Shown here piece by piece: positions 9,501-14,948 of a stretch of DNA of 16,502 bases (positions within the stretch are counted from its first letter, which is position 1; every line of letters begins with the position of its first letter). Origin of the DNA: Hemicentrotus pulcherrimus. Lineage: Eukaryota > Echinodermata > Echinoidea > Camarodonta > Strongylocentrotidae. The notes under the pieces were generated by a model. It ran no database searches, was not told the origin of the DNA, and was given only the letters and a program-made list of their open reading frames with translations. The stretch is from positions 11,394 to 27,895 of the forward strand of contig BEXV01000346.1 of the NCBI GenBank assembly GCA_003118195.1, in the 5' to 3' direction. Both the position numbers and the translations under genes were made by a program.

Positions 9501-11482
9501 GCTTCTCTCTGTTATCACGCTGTATTTCTCATTTTCCCATTTTCCCATTTTCCTTCTCTCTCTCTCTGTAACTTCTCCACCAAGAAGACTTTGATGTCAG
9601 CTGCTTTATTACAATATTATTTTATTGCTCATTCAAGAGGATTGTTCAAATGCCTACCCCTCGTTTATCTAACAGTCTGTGTCTGGAGATTTTTATGATG
9701 AGGCTTGTTAATAAAATAAAATAAATGAATATTTACATTTTGGATCTCAAAACAGTTGAATTTCAGAACACTACACCTAAAACCAGAGCATGATATCATC
9801 AAACTTAGAACTGATACTATAATCTAAGGATTAGTGTATGTGATCGTTTCATTGATAATCCCAAAACTATGATCAATAAACAGGTTAGCACTCTGAGTCC
9901 AGAGTATCAAAATCAAAATCATACTTGAAGAGATGGTTACTCACCGCTATTTTTGTTGTAAGCTCCAAATATTTAAATGCTCAGAGATGTGTGCTGTATA
10001 CATTCCACTGCTCTTGTTAAATTAACAAGTTCAGTAACAGTGTGTATGTTTATGAACAAAGACTTGTTCGTCTGTAATGCTGGAAATGATAGCAGCTAAC
10101 CACTATTTTACGGGTAAATGTAGGGCTAGTGGGATGACAATAAGTAGCTGTTAGCAACATAGGTCATATAATATGCCTACTTAATTGTCTGTGTGTTATA
10201 ATATCCAAATGTCAAGTGTGTTATGCTTTTTGAAAAAATGGTTCGGTTTACCCTGTCAAATGTGACGGAACCTTTATAAGCGCTAAATGATCTAATGAGC
10301 TTTATATGACTTGTAGGTGAATTCTTAACCATTCATCTCATCTGCCTGTAGACTGGATACTAACATTTGTCTGTGTTTTTCTCATGTTTCTTAGCCACAA
10401 CTTCAGAGACCACCACATCAACAACCAAGCCAGCTCCTGCTGTTCCTTGGCAACAGCTTGCTGCAGGTAAGACAAACCTAGCACCAGATGAAAACCTGTT
10501 GCAACTGTGTAAGTTTCAGTTTCAGCAGTCAAACCTGCCTGTATAGCAATGGCAAAGACCACTCTGTTTTTGTTGTTTTTTTTACTAATTTTCTAAACAG
10601 AAAAAACAATGAACATATTATGTAGATAGAATAGCTACAAGTATTTATAATGACTTGTCTGATTTGGTTTTATTTCCTTTCAGTAGTTATTATGTAGAGA
10701 GAGCTCTTTGTCTTGGTATGTAGATACCAAGTGAGAATCTATTGTAGTTTCACTTCAAATTATGGTAAATCACCAGATAAAAATATAGGTCAGGGCCCTG
10801 TCTTATCACAACTTATTTTGCGATTGAATTCAATCGAAACTACGGTATGTACATAAGAGATAGGAGACTGCAAATTGCGATTGATTTGAAGACTTGCGAT
10901 TGATTTGGATCAATCGCAACTCTTTGTAATATGGGAACCAGATGTATTCACTATTTTGCTATATAACTGCAATTTGGTGTGTAGTACCTTGTAGGGTCGT
11001 GAATTTTCTACTTTCCTCCGTCTGTTTACGTGAAGAAAGAAAAGCAGAGAGAAATATTTCACTTCACAAAAACAGGATACATTTCTAATTTATTTCCTCT
11101 TCTTTTCTTCTTTTGTATGTGTTCAGCTGCAGCTGCTGCCAATGCTCCTCCAGCAAGTTCAGCCAGCAGTACTTCACCAGCCCTGCCTCCCTGGCTGCAA
11201 GCCTACACGGCTGCCGCAGCAGCAGCAGGAGGAGGGGGAGCCCCTTCAAGTACAGCAGGGCAACCCACGCCCCCTCACTGGGCCCAAGCAATGCCCCCTC
11301 CACCACCCCAACCAGTGCCCCCTCCCTCCATGCCAGGAATGCCCCCTATGGGGGTGCCCCGGCCCCACATGCAACCACCAATGCCCCCCATGCCATACCA
11401 GCAGGGTGGTATGCCAGACGTTGCGCCCCCTCCCCCTCCCCACTTAAATGCCCCGCCCCCACCTCCGCCCCCTTCAAGCTGA
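362..11482 (+). CDS. SF1: Splicing factor 1 / branchpoint-binding protein, 3' eleven coding exons (N terminus outside window)
   Basis: SF1 binds the intron branchpoint in the early spliceosome (E complex) in the nucleus, together with U2AF. The joined exons are 362-514, 838-927, 2292-2475, 3496-3614, 4086-4284, 4541-4735, 6781-7198, 7445-7552, 8368-8469, 10395-10466 and 11127-11482. All introns are GT-AG and phases agree throughout, giving 664 residues and a TGA stop at 11480. Counting from the first complete codon: SPSP motif 1-4, second half of the helix-hairpin region to about 50, KH domain about 55-142 with GPRG loop at 78-81, QUA2 about 143-180, zinc knuckles 183-196 and 208-221, [10 protein letters not shown] 249-258, then about 400 residues rich in P, G, M, H, Q and A. 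Identity to vertebrate SF1 is obvious by eye in the RNA-binding half (for example [20 protein letters not shown]). The start codon and roughly the first 80 residues lie upstream. With them the protein would be about 740 residues, longer than the ~640 of human SF1, mainly through the proline-rich tail. Confidence 0.96.
515..837 (+). other. SF1: SF1 intron 1 of window (323 nt)
   Basis: The intron runs from a strong GTAAGT donor to a TTTTCAG acceptor. It contains a G/A-rich stretch near 570-595 and AT-rich sequence after that. No gene or mobile element was recognised in it. Confidence 0.85.
838..927 (+). CDS. SF1: SF1 exon 2 of window: start of KH domain up to the GPRG loop
   Basis: This 90-nt exon encodes [29 protein letters not shown] plus two bases of an Arg codon (shown here only as landmarks: [18 protein letters not shown]). 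It matches the first strand and helix of the SF1 KH domain (human VSDKVMIPQDEYPEINFVGL). The exon ends inside the GxxG loop, with the Arg of GPRG split across the intron (cg | t). The loop contacts branchpoint RNA in KH proteins. Donor is GTGAGT. Confidence 0.95.
1126..1523. repeat. Two tandem copies of a 199-bp unit
   Basis: Copy 1 spans 1126-1324 and copy 2 spans 1325-1523. Shared landmarks include taaagggatccggtaacttt, ggatttagctcatgatgcaa, ctgattatcaagatatttat and cgcctgacggttttcat. Differences are scattered substitutions and small changes (for example gaaataaaattct against gaaaaaaaatcct), so the duplication is not brand new. Confidence 0.9.
1129..1697. mobile_element. Non-autonomous DNA element flanked by TTAA, piggyBac-like target site
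   Basis: The left end reads TTAA-AGGGATCC (1125-1136) and the right end GATCCCT-TTAA (1691-1701), so an inverted AGGGATC terminus is bounded by TTAA on both sides. TTAA target duplication is the hallmark of piggyBac-type transposition. The first 199 bp (1126-1324) are repeated in tandem at 1325-1523 with high identity, and the internal junction also reads TTAA-AGGGATCC. Each copy contains a hairpin, gaaaaccgt-7 nt-acggttttc. There is no open reading frame, so a transposase from elsewhere would have been needed. The assignment to piggyBac rests only on termini and TTAA. Confidence 0.6.
1725..1791. repeat. Inverted repeat, 25-bp arms with 17-nt loop
   Basis: Arms 1725-1749 and 1767-1791 (tttggagccagaagggtgtt... 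against ...accctactggctccaaa) match at about 22 of 25 positions. The repeat starts only 24 bp beyond the TTAA at the end of the preceding element. It may be a remnant of a separate foldback element. Confidence 0.75.
1840..2070. repeat. GAT/GATGGT-type low-complexity tract
   Basis: This stretch is dominated by degenerate gatgat, gacgat and gataat triplets. Apparent open frames across it are low-complexity artefacts. Confidence 0.7.
2079..2238. mobile_element. Short inverted-repeat element (MITE) flanked by TA
   Basis: The ends are inverted: TA-cagtcaaacctg at 2079-2092 and caggtttgactg-TA at 2225-2238, with weaker similarity continuing inward (gaccacctgtc against gcggtcgctatagacagg). The inside is a partial direct duplication: cctgtctacaaagaccac (from 2105) and cctgtctacaaaggccac (from 2175), each followed by a tttccctt stretch. 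A TA target with a short TIR fits a Tc1/mariner-type MITE. A related single end lies at 10522-10563. The element ends 53 bp before the exon 3 acceptor. Confidence 0.7.
2292..2475 (+). CDS. SF1: SF1 exon 3 of window: core of KH domain
   Basis: The exon completes the GPRG loop and continues as [20 protein letters not shown], then [33 protein letters not shown] and KKAVIQ. It is almost colinear with human SF1 ([34 protein letters not shown]; human residues from memory), so the RNA-binding surface looks intact. The exon ends in phase 0 with donor cag|GTAAGG. It is closely bracketed by two mobile elements: one ends 53 bp upstream and one begins 12 bp into the next intron. Confidence 0.97.
2488..2788. 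mobile_element. 301-bp MITE with long terminal inverted repeats (gggggtgtttcacaaag)
   Basis: The left end gggggtgtttcacaaagatc (2488) mirrors the right end gatctttgtgaaacaccccc (to 2788). Similarity continues inward for about 60 bp (cctaagtcaaactta / taagttcaacttagg, aagttggactttaaaatatgg / ccataactgtaaagtccaac). There is no coding capacity. A clear target-site duplication could not be identified, so the superfamily is open. The left end is only 12 nt after the exon 3 donor, inside SF1 intron 3. Confidence 0.85.
3171..3422 (-). mobile_element. tRNA-derived SINE, minus strand, diverged
   Basis: Read on the minus strand, the element starts at a degenerate tRNA-like region (B-box-like ggtttaagtcc near 3365-3375), passes through a core containing agacatttatctaaatttgc and gtaaatgggtacctggcc, and ends in a ctattattatcattatt tail (left end, 3171-3188). 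The core is shared with the SINE copy in the next intron (tggcaaatnta...taatgtctt.cc), which supports a common family. The tail position fixes the orientation. Confidence 0.6.
3496..3614 (+). CDS. SF1: SF1 exon 4 of window: end of KH and QUA2 helix
   Basis: The exon encodes [20 protein letters not shown], then [20 protein letters not shown], the last Arg completed by the next exon. It matches the QUA2 region of SF1 (human [32 protein letters not shown], recalled). In the STAR family, QUA2 packs on the KH fold and extends the RNA-binding groove so that the whole branchpoint sequence is read. Starts phase 0, ends phase 2. Donor is GTAATT, moderate. Confidence 0.96.
3615..4085 (+). other. SF1: SF1 intron 4 of window (471 nt) with a SINE
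   Basis: The right half is a minus-strand tRNA-derived SINE (about 3895-4034). The left half is unassigned sequence that could include the older 3' part of the same element. The acceptor is ttttgtgcaccctAG. Confidence 0.8.
3895..4034 (-). mobile_element. tRNA-derived SINE, minus strand, with A and B boxes
   Basis: On the minus strand an A-box-like tggtacagtgg (4019-4029) is followed by a B box ggttcgaatccc (3975-3986), the internal pol III promoter layout of tRNA. Beyond it come gacattaacttacatttgcc and ccaggtgtacatgagaacc, the same core as in the copy at 3171-3422. The 3' boundary on the left is uncertain and may reach about 3790. Confidence 0.7.
4086..4284 (+). CDS. SF1: SF1 exon 5 of window: two CCHC zinc knuckles
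   Basis: Knuckle 1 is [14 protein letters not shown] (4087-4128) and knuckle 2 is [14 protein letters not shown] (4162-4203); both have intact C-x2-C-x4-H-x4-C spacing, separated by [11 protein letters not shown]. Zinc knuckles of SF1/BBP contact RNA next to the branchpoint and increase affinity. The second aligns with the single vertebrate knuckle (CTKCGGAGHIASDC). The first is the one vertebrate SF1 lacks, while yeast BBP/Msl5 also has two. The tail reads [20 protein letters not shown], then KMDSE. Donor gag|GTAAAA is phase 0. Confidence 0.96.
4285..4540 (+). other. SF1: SF1 intron 5 of window (256 nt)
   Basis: Short AT-rich intron with a clear pyrimidine tract (ctccatctttctcccAG) before exon 6. 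No repeat was recognised. Confidence 0.85.
4541..4735 (+). CDS. SF1: SF1 exon 6 of window: [10 protein letters not shown] segment and start of Gly/Pro tail
   Basis: The exon begins [20 protein letters not shown], matching the conserved segment after the zinc knuckle in human SF1 ([15 protein letters not shown], recalled). It continues with a G/P-rich linker ([35 protein letters not shown]) and ends at DHPPPL. It is 195 nt and phase 0-0, so skipping would keep frame. Beyond the first ten residues it is low-complexity and probably disordered. Donor ctg|GTGAGT is strong. Confidence 0.94.
5779..6690. mobile_element. ~0.9 kb non-autonomous element with ~125-bp terminal inverted repeats
   Basis: The left arm (about 5779-5901) and right arm (about 6564-6690) are inverted copies at roughly 80% identity. 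Landmarks are gtgacgtcat (5796-5805) with its mirror atgacgtcac (6659-6668), gaatttctcaattttttctt with aaaaaattgagaaattct, gagcatcaaaaata with tatttttgatgctc, and ccaattgaatatgtta with taacatattcaattgg. The 660-bp interior has no convincing gene and holds a second, nested palindrome. The target duplication was not resolved, so the exact ends and superfamily are uncertain. Confidence 0.75.
6407..6565. repeat. Nested palindrome, 74-bp arms, 11-nt loop
   Basis: Arms 6407-6480 and 6492-6565 are inverted copies with only 5 mismatches, for example gctgagatatgaccatct against agatggtcatatctcagc and atatatttcctataggaact against agttcctataggaaatatat. It is much better conserved than the outer arms of the element that contains it, and its right arm runs directly into the outer right arm. 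Confidence 0.9.
6781..7198 (+). CDS. SF1: SF1 exon 7 of window: long proline-rich tail exon
   Basis: The 418-nt exon begins [20 protein letters not shown] and then becomes strongly proline-rich: [79 protein letters not shown]. Proline-rich SF1 tails are known ligands of WW-domain proteins such as FBP11/PRPF40A and of other splicing partners. Two PW motifs are present (VPWN, LPPWA). The exon runs phase 0 to phase 1 and its donor is GTGAGT. Other reading frames across this C-rich exon are open only because of its composition. Confidence 0.93.
7199..7444 (+). other. SF1: SF1 intron 7 of window (246 nt)
   Basis: Short AT-rich intron. The acceptor region ccattccAGcaccAG offers two AGs six bases apart (7444 and 7450), both in frame. 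Confidence 0.8.
7445..7552 (+). CDS. SF1: SF1 exon 8 of window: phase 1-1 proline exon with PW motif
   Basis: The 108-nt exon encodes [20 protein letters not shown], then [16 protein letters not shown]. It is bounded by phase 1 introns on both sides and is a multiple of three, so it can be skipped without changing frame. The PWQ motif near its end resembles the LPWQ/PPWQ motifs in the tail of human SF1. Donor a|GTAAGT is strong. Confidence 0.9.
7553..8367 (+). other. SF1: SF1 intron 8 of window (815 nt)
   Basis: No gene is seen. There is a run of G at 7619-7632, a ggggccccgtttca sequence at about 7756 that resembles one end of inverted-repeat elements but lacks a visible partner, and a degenerate gttagggg patch near 8090-8105. 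The acceptor is gcttggttttcAG. Confidence 0.8.
8368..8469 (+). CDS. SF1: SF1 exon 9 of window: phase 1-1 Q/A-rich exon with PPWQ motif
   Basis: The 102-nt exon encodes [20 protein letters not shown], then [13 protein letters not shown]. It is symmetric (phase 1-1). The donor gcag|GTTAGC is the weakest in the gene, with T at +3. If it is not used, the frame reads Gly-stop (ggt tag) at once, giving a protein that ends about 140 residues early. This is a plausible point for alternative 3' ends. Confidence 0.88.
8704..8848. mobile_element. Short MITE, ctgtcttataaagagttg family, copy 1
   Basis: The left end ctgtcttataaagagttgtt (8705) is mirrored by caactctttgtaaaatgag (8827-8845), with ttgatccaaatcaa and ttggatcaa as inner inverted partners. 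There is no coding capacity. It is related in sequence to 10793-10940. Confidence 0.7.
10358..10364 (+). promoter_or_regulatory. SF1: Perfect TACTAAC branchpoint sequence in SF1 intron 9
   Basis: TACTAAC at 10358-10364 places the branch adenosine at 10363, 31 nt before the AG at 10393-10394, a normal distance, and it is followed by a pyrimidine-rich tract. UACUAAC is the sequence bound best by SF1/BBP. Animal branch sites are usually degenerate, and the other introns of this gene show only loose matches. Confidence 0.7.
10395..10466 (+). CDS. SF1: SF1 exon 10 of window: phase 1-1 Thr-rich exon with VPWQQ motif
   Basis: The 72-nt exon encodes [20 protein letters not shown], then QLAA. It is a symmetric phase 1-1 exon. 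The Thr-rich stretch followed by PWQQ resembles human SF1 (LPWQQNTTTTTTSAGTG, recalled). Donor gcag|GTAAGA is good, and the acceptor is preceded by the perfect TACTAAC branch site. Confidence 0.9.
10522..10563. repeat. Solo end related to the MITE at 2079-2238
   Basis: The sequence cagtcaaacctgcctgtata followed by gcaatggcaaagaccact resembles the terminal sequence of the intron 2 element (cagtcaaacctg...gtctatagcg...accac). No opposite end was found nearby, so this is a truncated copy. Confidence 0.55.
10793..10940. mobile_element. Short MITE, gggccctgtcttat family, copy 2
   Basis: The left end gggccctgtcttatcacaac (10793) and the right end caatcgcaactctttgtaat then atgggaacc (to about 10939) are inverted relatives of each other and of the copy at 8704-8848. 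The inside contains repeats of ttgcgattga in both orientations (10818-10837, 10874-10917). It is non-coding. Confidence 0.7.
11127..11482 (+). CDS. SF1: SF1 terminal coding exon: Ala-rich, LPPWLQ and poly-proline C terminus
   Basis: The exon continues phase 1 and encodes [40 protein letters not shown], then Pro/Met-rich sequence ([40 protein letters not shown]) and a final PPPPPPPSS before TGA at 11480-11482. Human SF1 ends in a similar proline stretch (GMPPFGMPPAPPPPPPQN, recalled). The stop closes the frame set by all previous exons, which is strong support for the model. The two other + frames are also open over most of this exon because of its composition and should not be annotated. Confidence 0.93.
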
Positions 11483-13330
11483 GCACTAAAACTAAACTAT
11501 CTCTCCTTTTGTTATTAAAGCGTTTTATCTTATCCCACTAGTGTTTTATATGCCTGTCTTATAATACAATACATTATTTTATAATAAGCAAACTTAGCAA
11601 GTTGTTAGTTTCTTTTGCAGTATCCATGCATCTTGATTACTTTCCCTTCCACAAAATCCTTCAAAAGCATGTTTTACTGTAGTCATATTTATGTATTTTG
11701 TTTCTGCTTCGATGAGAAACATTTTGCATTCAAATATTTTTCTAGATTTTTTTATAAAAAGTGCATATTCTCTGTTTGCATATCCTAATTTTAGCACTCT
11801 TGATAAGACACGATTCAAATCCATATTCTGATGACAGGTTCATATTTATAATAATCTTTTCATATGAAGTTAATGTTGAATGACTGTGATTCAAAGTGAA
11901 CATTTAACTATATTGTAATTCAAAGGTAGATATATTTGGGAATATTCAACCATGTAAATGTGTCGAAGTGTTTGGACTGTAACGATACTTGACATTTTTA
12001 GTTACCTTTTAGATTTTATTTATGTGCTGCTATGCCTGTGGTGACCATTTAATTGAAGCTAGATTATACATTAAGAAATGTTTCTGAGATGCAATTTCCT
12101 CTTTCTTCTCGGAGAAATGAGGTAATTGATTGATATATTGAAGAAGAAGGGTATATGAGTACCCATCACATTCCAATGTAATTAGTTCTTTGTCTTTGTG
12201 GTGTGCATGCCATAAACAATACTAAGAGGCAAGATAGCATGTCAGAGTATATGCGACTAGATGTATGAATTCAATATTTGACTTTCATTCTGTGTTCTAA
12301 CACAGTGTTTGATCATCTCTGGTTCCGCCCTACTGTAGTCAAACTTGAACACTTTAAAAAAAAACTCTCATTATAACAAGGTAATTTTGCGTGTCCTGAT
12401 TTATATTGTATAGTATTTTAGTCCTGATATGATGAGGTTTTGATATAAAAAGGTGATTTCTTTGTTCCTAAAGAGTGTAGTACCAGTAATGTGATTTCAC
12501 TGCGTAACATACTTATACAGTTTTTATTGAAATTTAGAAAAGCAAACAAACACACATACTTTATTACACTCTTTTTGATTGGTTTGTTTTGATCATGTTT
12601 AGGTATTGTGTTTTAGGTTATAGCAGTGATTACCTCTTTTAATTTTTTGTATTATTATGGGATGAAATTATGTGTTCTATTATGATACTGTATCAAGTGG
12701 GAATATATGTATGCAGCAGAAAGGAAGACTGTAAATGGCACCTTCATGTCCTGGAAAAATTAGAGGCGTATGCCCTTGATCTTGCAAGAGTGAACATATC
12801 AAGGAATTTCCAGATACTTTTATTGGCATCATTGCGGTTAACTTTTGTATTTGCAATTGTATGAGATTCTTGATTTTATTTTTTTATTTTCCTTTTGATA
12901 TCTACATGTAATAGGAGATGTTAACGTTAGAACCATTATGAATGAAAACCCCAGCTGTAATTCTGTCCCTAAATTATTCTGAAGGAGGCAACTGTTCCGA
13001 CAGAATTCACACCTCTGCATCTATCAAATTCATTGAAAGACATGACATAATGGTGATCAGACATTTGATCCGTGCTTAATTCCATCAAAGCTATTTAGGT
13101 TTAGGGCTTGTAGACATAATAGGGTGCTTTAGGGTAGGTTAAGGGTTGGGATGAGGTATGGCCATATCATCTATACAAAGCCAAAAAGGTATTCATTCTT
13201 GTTGCACAGAGTTAATGCCATTCTGGTTCCAAACAGGCAACATGTTCTTGGTGTTTGCATTGATCTGTTGAGCAATGGTTGCCCATGCATATTCTTTACA
13301 TGATCAAAATCATTGAGTGATTTCAAGTTG
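11483..13330 (+). other. SF1: SF1 3' UTR and following AT-rich DNA
   Basis: The 3' UTR must start at 11483, but its end cannot be fixed by sequence alone. An ATTAAA signal at 11514-11519 followed by a T/GT-rich stretch could give a very short UTR. I saw no AATAAA between there and 13523. The region has many ATTTA and T-rich stretches typical of AT-rich UTR, and no open frame here resembles a protein. Confidence 0.6.
11514..11519 (+). terminator. SF1: Candidate proximal polyadenylation signal ATTAAA
   Basis: ATTAAA, the commonest variant signal, lies 31 nt after the stop codon and is followed within 20-40 nt by tagtgttttatatgcctgtc, a T/G-rich stretch. AATAAA occurs only much later (13523, 13667, 13869), partly inside repeats. 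Use of this site is unproven. Confidence 0.35.
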
Positions 13331-13429
13331 GGTGTTAGTGTTAGTGTTAAGAGCAGTCAACAGCTCTTAAATCGAGCGAAAAATTTGCTGATGAAATTAA
13401 GAGCCCGATACCGATATCAAAATCGATAG

Positions 13430-13610
13430 CTTAACACCAGCTGTGACGTCACCACATACTTGATTTCACGACGATGATTTTAAATTGGTACCTCAAAACT
13501 AAAGATATCATGAAAAGTACAGAATAAATTTACACGTATTCCTCTGGTCTCATATGATATCATAGAAAAGAGAAATTTTCTCTTTTCTATGATATCATAT
13601 GTTAAAGACC
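13430..13610. repeat. Perfect 25-bp-arm palindrome inside a probable foldback element
   Basis: Arms 13551-13575 and 13577-13601 (catatgatatcatagaaaag mirrored by cttttctatgatatcatatg) are identical with a single central base. An outer ggtct/agacc pair (13546-13550, 13606-13610) extends them after a short interruption. About 110 bp upstream lies agctgtgacgtca (13439-13451), which also occurs in the terminal repeat of the intron 6 element. The palindrome is certain; the element boundaries are not. Confidence 0.7.
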
Positions 13611-13912
13611 AAAAGAGTGTTAGCTCTACACATAGTTAATACCTTATCTCACCCTTTGATGGGCTGAATAAAAAGGTATAGGTCTGCATTGTAAAATGTT
13701 TTTAACTATGGAACAGACATTAACGTCATTAATCACATTAATAGATAACAAAGTGAACTCCTATGACCTCTGTGATGAGATCATTTGCGTAGCAAATTCT
13801 GATCTGAAGCAAGTTCTCTGATTTCATTGTACTACATCTGTACATGTCAGGAAGATTTAAAATCCATTAATAAATTTACATTTTTCTTTATTAATATGGT
13901 TGTTGGTATTTT
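13611..13912. other. Unassigned AT-rich intergenic stretch
   Basis: No gene or clear repeat was recognised. Two AATAAA hexamers (13667-13672 and 13869-13874) are present and could act as distal polyadenylation signals of SF1 only if its 3' UTR exceeded 2 kb. Confidence 0.5.
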
Positions 13913-14215
13913 GTTTGTGTTTAAATGTCAGCTGAATAATGACCACTCATTAGTGACATCTATTTTTGTTTAAAAAAGATAAACAGATATTGCAAATAGA
14001 GGGGAGGGGAAATTGGGAGAGAGAGAGAGAGAAAGAGGGGGGAGATATCTGTTTGCATTTAAATGTCACCTGAAAAAGGACAAATCAATAGTGACAACTT
14101 AAAAAACAAAAAGATAAACAGATATTGCAAATATAGAGAGAAAAAGAGATAGTGAGGAGGAAGGGGTGGGGACGTAGAGAGAGAGAGAGAGAGAGAAAAG
14201 GAGAGAGATAGATTT
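13913..14215. repeat. Tandem duplication of a ~138-bp block ending in GA-rich tracts
   Basis: Copy 1 begins gtttgtgtttaaatgtcagc (13913) and copy 2 gtttgcatttaaatgtcacc (14051). Both continue with a diverged middle, then agataaacagatattgcaaa (13978 and 14113), then a purine tract of gaga/gggg repeats (13998-14045 and 14134-14210). The spacing between copies changes from 138 to 135 through small indels. Confidence 0.85.
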
Positions 14216-14289
14216 GGAATGCGTCAGATATTTAATTCTATCAACGAATCAGATGCACTATCTTTATCTTATAGAACCATTATCCATTG

Positions 14290-14440
14290 TGTGTTTTCCT
14301 CCCTGTCTCTCTCTCCCTTCCTCCTCCGCTCTCTCTTCTCCCCATCCACTCTCCCTCTTCTACCTTTCCCTCTCTCTTCATCCTTCCCAACTCATTAATT
14401 CTCCTTCTCACTCCCTCCATCTCTTCCTCTTTCTTTAAAA
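14290..14440. repeat. Pyrimidine-rich tract (CT/CTCC low complexity)
   Basis: About 150 bp are nearly pure C and T on the + strand (tctctctctcccttcctcct and similar). It lies about 80 bp after the purine tracts, so the two could base-pair. The open frames through it, rich in Ser, Leu and Pro, are compositional artefacts. Confidence 0.8.
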
Positions 14441-14660
14441 ATGTCCGCTTTTTCTTTGGGTGCGCAATTTTGTCTCCGTAAATTTAATCTGAAATTTAAT
14501 ACTCTCATGCTAACATACATTAGCGTCCAAAGAGTAGCAAGGGGTCTTGGGCGGTAGAGCTTCCCCGGTCTTGCAATTCATTAGCAACCCATCCACCTAT
14601 GGATGTTGTCACTACTGATGAAATTGATATTAGCTCATCTGGAACAGTATTTTCACATGA

Positions 14661-14948
14661 CGTGGATATACTCCTGGTAATATGAGTACCCTAGAAATTC
14701 CACCTTTGTCAAGCTTTCAGCTACCATCTCGGTCCACGTTGAACGAAGGCACGCTATTCAAGATTCAAGGAATGCATGCTTTCGCAAAAACAAAGATGAA
14801 TGACTTCATGAGCATTATGTATGGACCTCCAAGTTCTAATTCAAATGATTTTCTAGTGTACCTTACAGATTTACTAAAGAATCCATTTTTTGTGAACAAA
14901 GACGTTTTCACAATGGGAGATTTCAATATTGAATACTTTAAAGCATAA
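14661..14948 (+). pseudogene. Fragment of a LINE (non-LTR retrotransposon) endonuclease domain
   Basis: The frame open from 14661 to a TAA at 14946 contains SIMYGPPSSNSNDFLVYLTD then LLKNPFFVNKDVFTMGDFNI. This fits the APE-type endonuclease of LINE ORF2, in which a YRPPSSN-like segment is followed about 30 residues later by the catalytic GDFN motif. Here the Arg of YRPP is Gly. A stop precedes the frame and another follows soon after GDFN, and no reverse transcriptase motifs (FADD) were found downstream, so this is a decayed fragment. The LINE clade cannot be fixed from this little sequence. The first 45 residues show no match I recognise. Confidence 0.65.

Larger units (their letters stand above)
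8470..10394 (+). other. SF1: SF1 intron 9 of window (1925 nt)
   Basis: It contains a short inverted-repeat element (8704-8848), T-rich and TTTA-rich stretches (9305-9350), a cccatttt/ctctctct patch (9535-9570), and otherwise AT-rich DNA with no gene. The 3' end has an exact TACTAAC branch site followed by a long pyrimidine-rich tract (tttgtctgtgtttttctcat). Confidence 0.85.
10467..11126 (+). other. SF1: SF1 intron 10 of window (660 nt)
   Basis: It contains a single end of the cagtcaaacctg MITE family (10522-10563), a small cttggtat/ataccaag hairpin (10713-10732), and a second copy of the ctgtcttat MITE (10793-10940). A strong pyrimidine tract (cctcttcttttcttcttttg) precedes two AGs six bases apart (11126 and 11132). 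Confidence 0.85.

Noticed and set aside
10021..10032. Small palindrome cttgttaaattaacaag near 10014-10030
   Set aside because: Short AT-rich palindromes of this size are expected by chance in this base composition.
11085..11541. Additional open frames, both strands, over the terminal exon
   Set aside because: Shadow frames of the C-rich coding exon; the frame ending at 11482 is the one fixed by all upstream exons.
14214..14481. Ser/Leu/Pro-rich open frames
   Set aside because: They are translations of the CT-rich tract, with no conserved motif.
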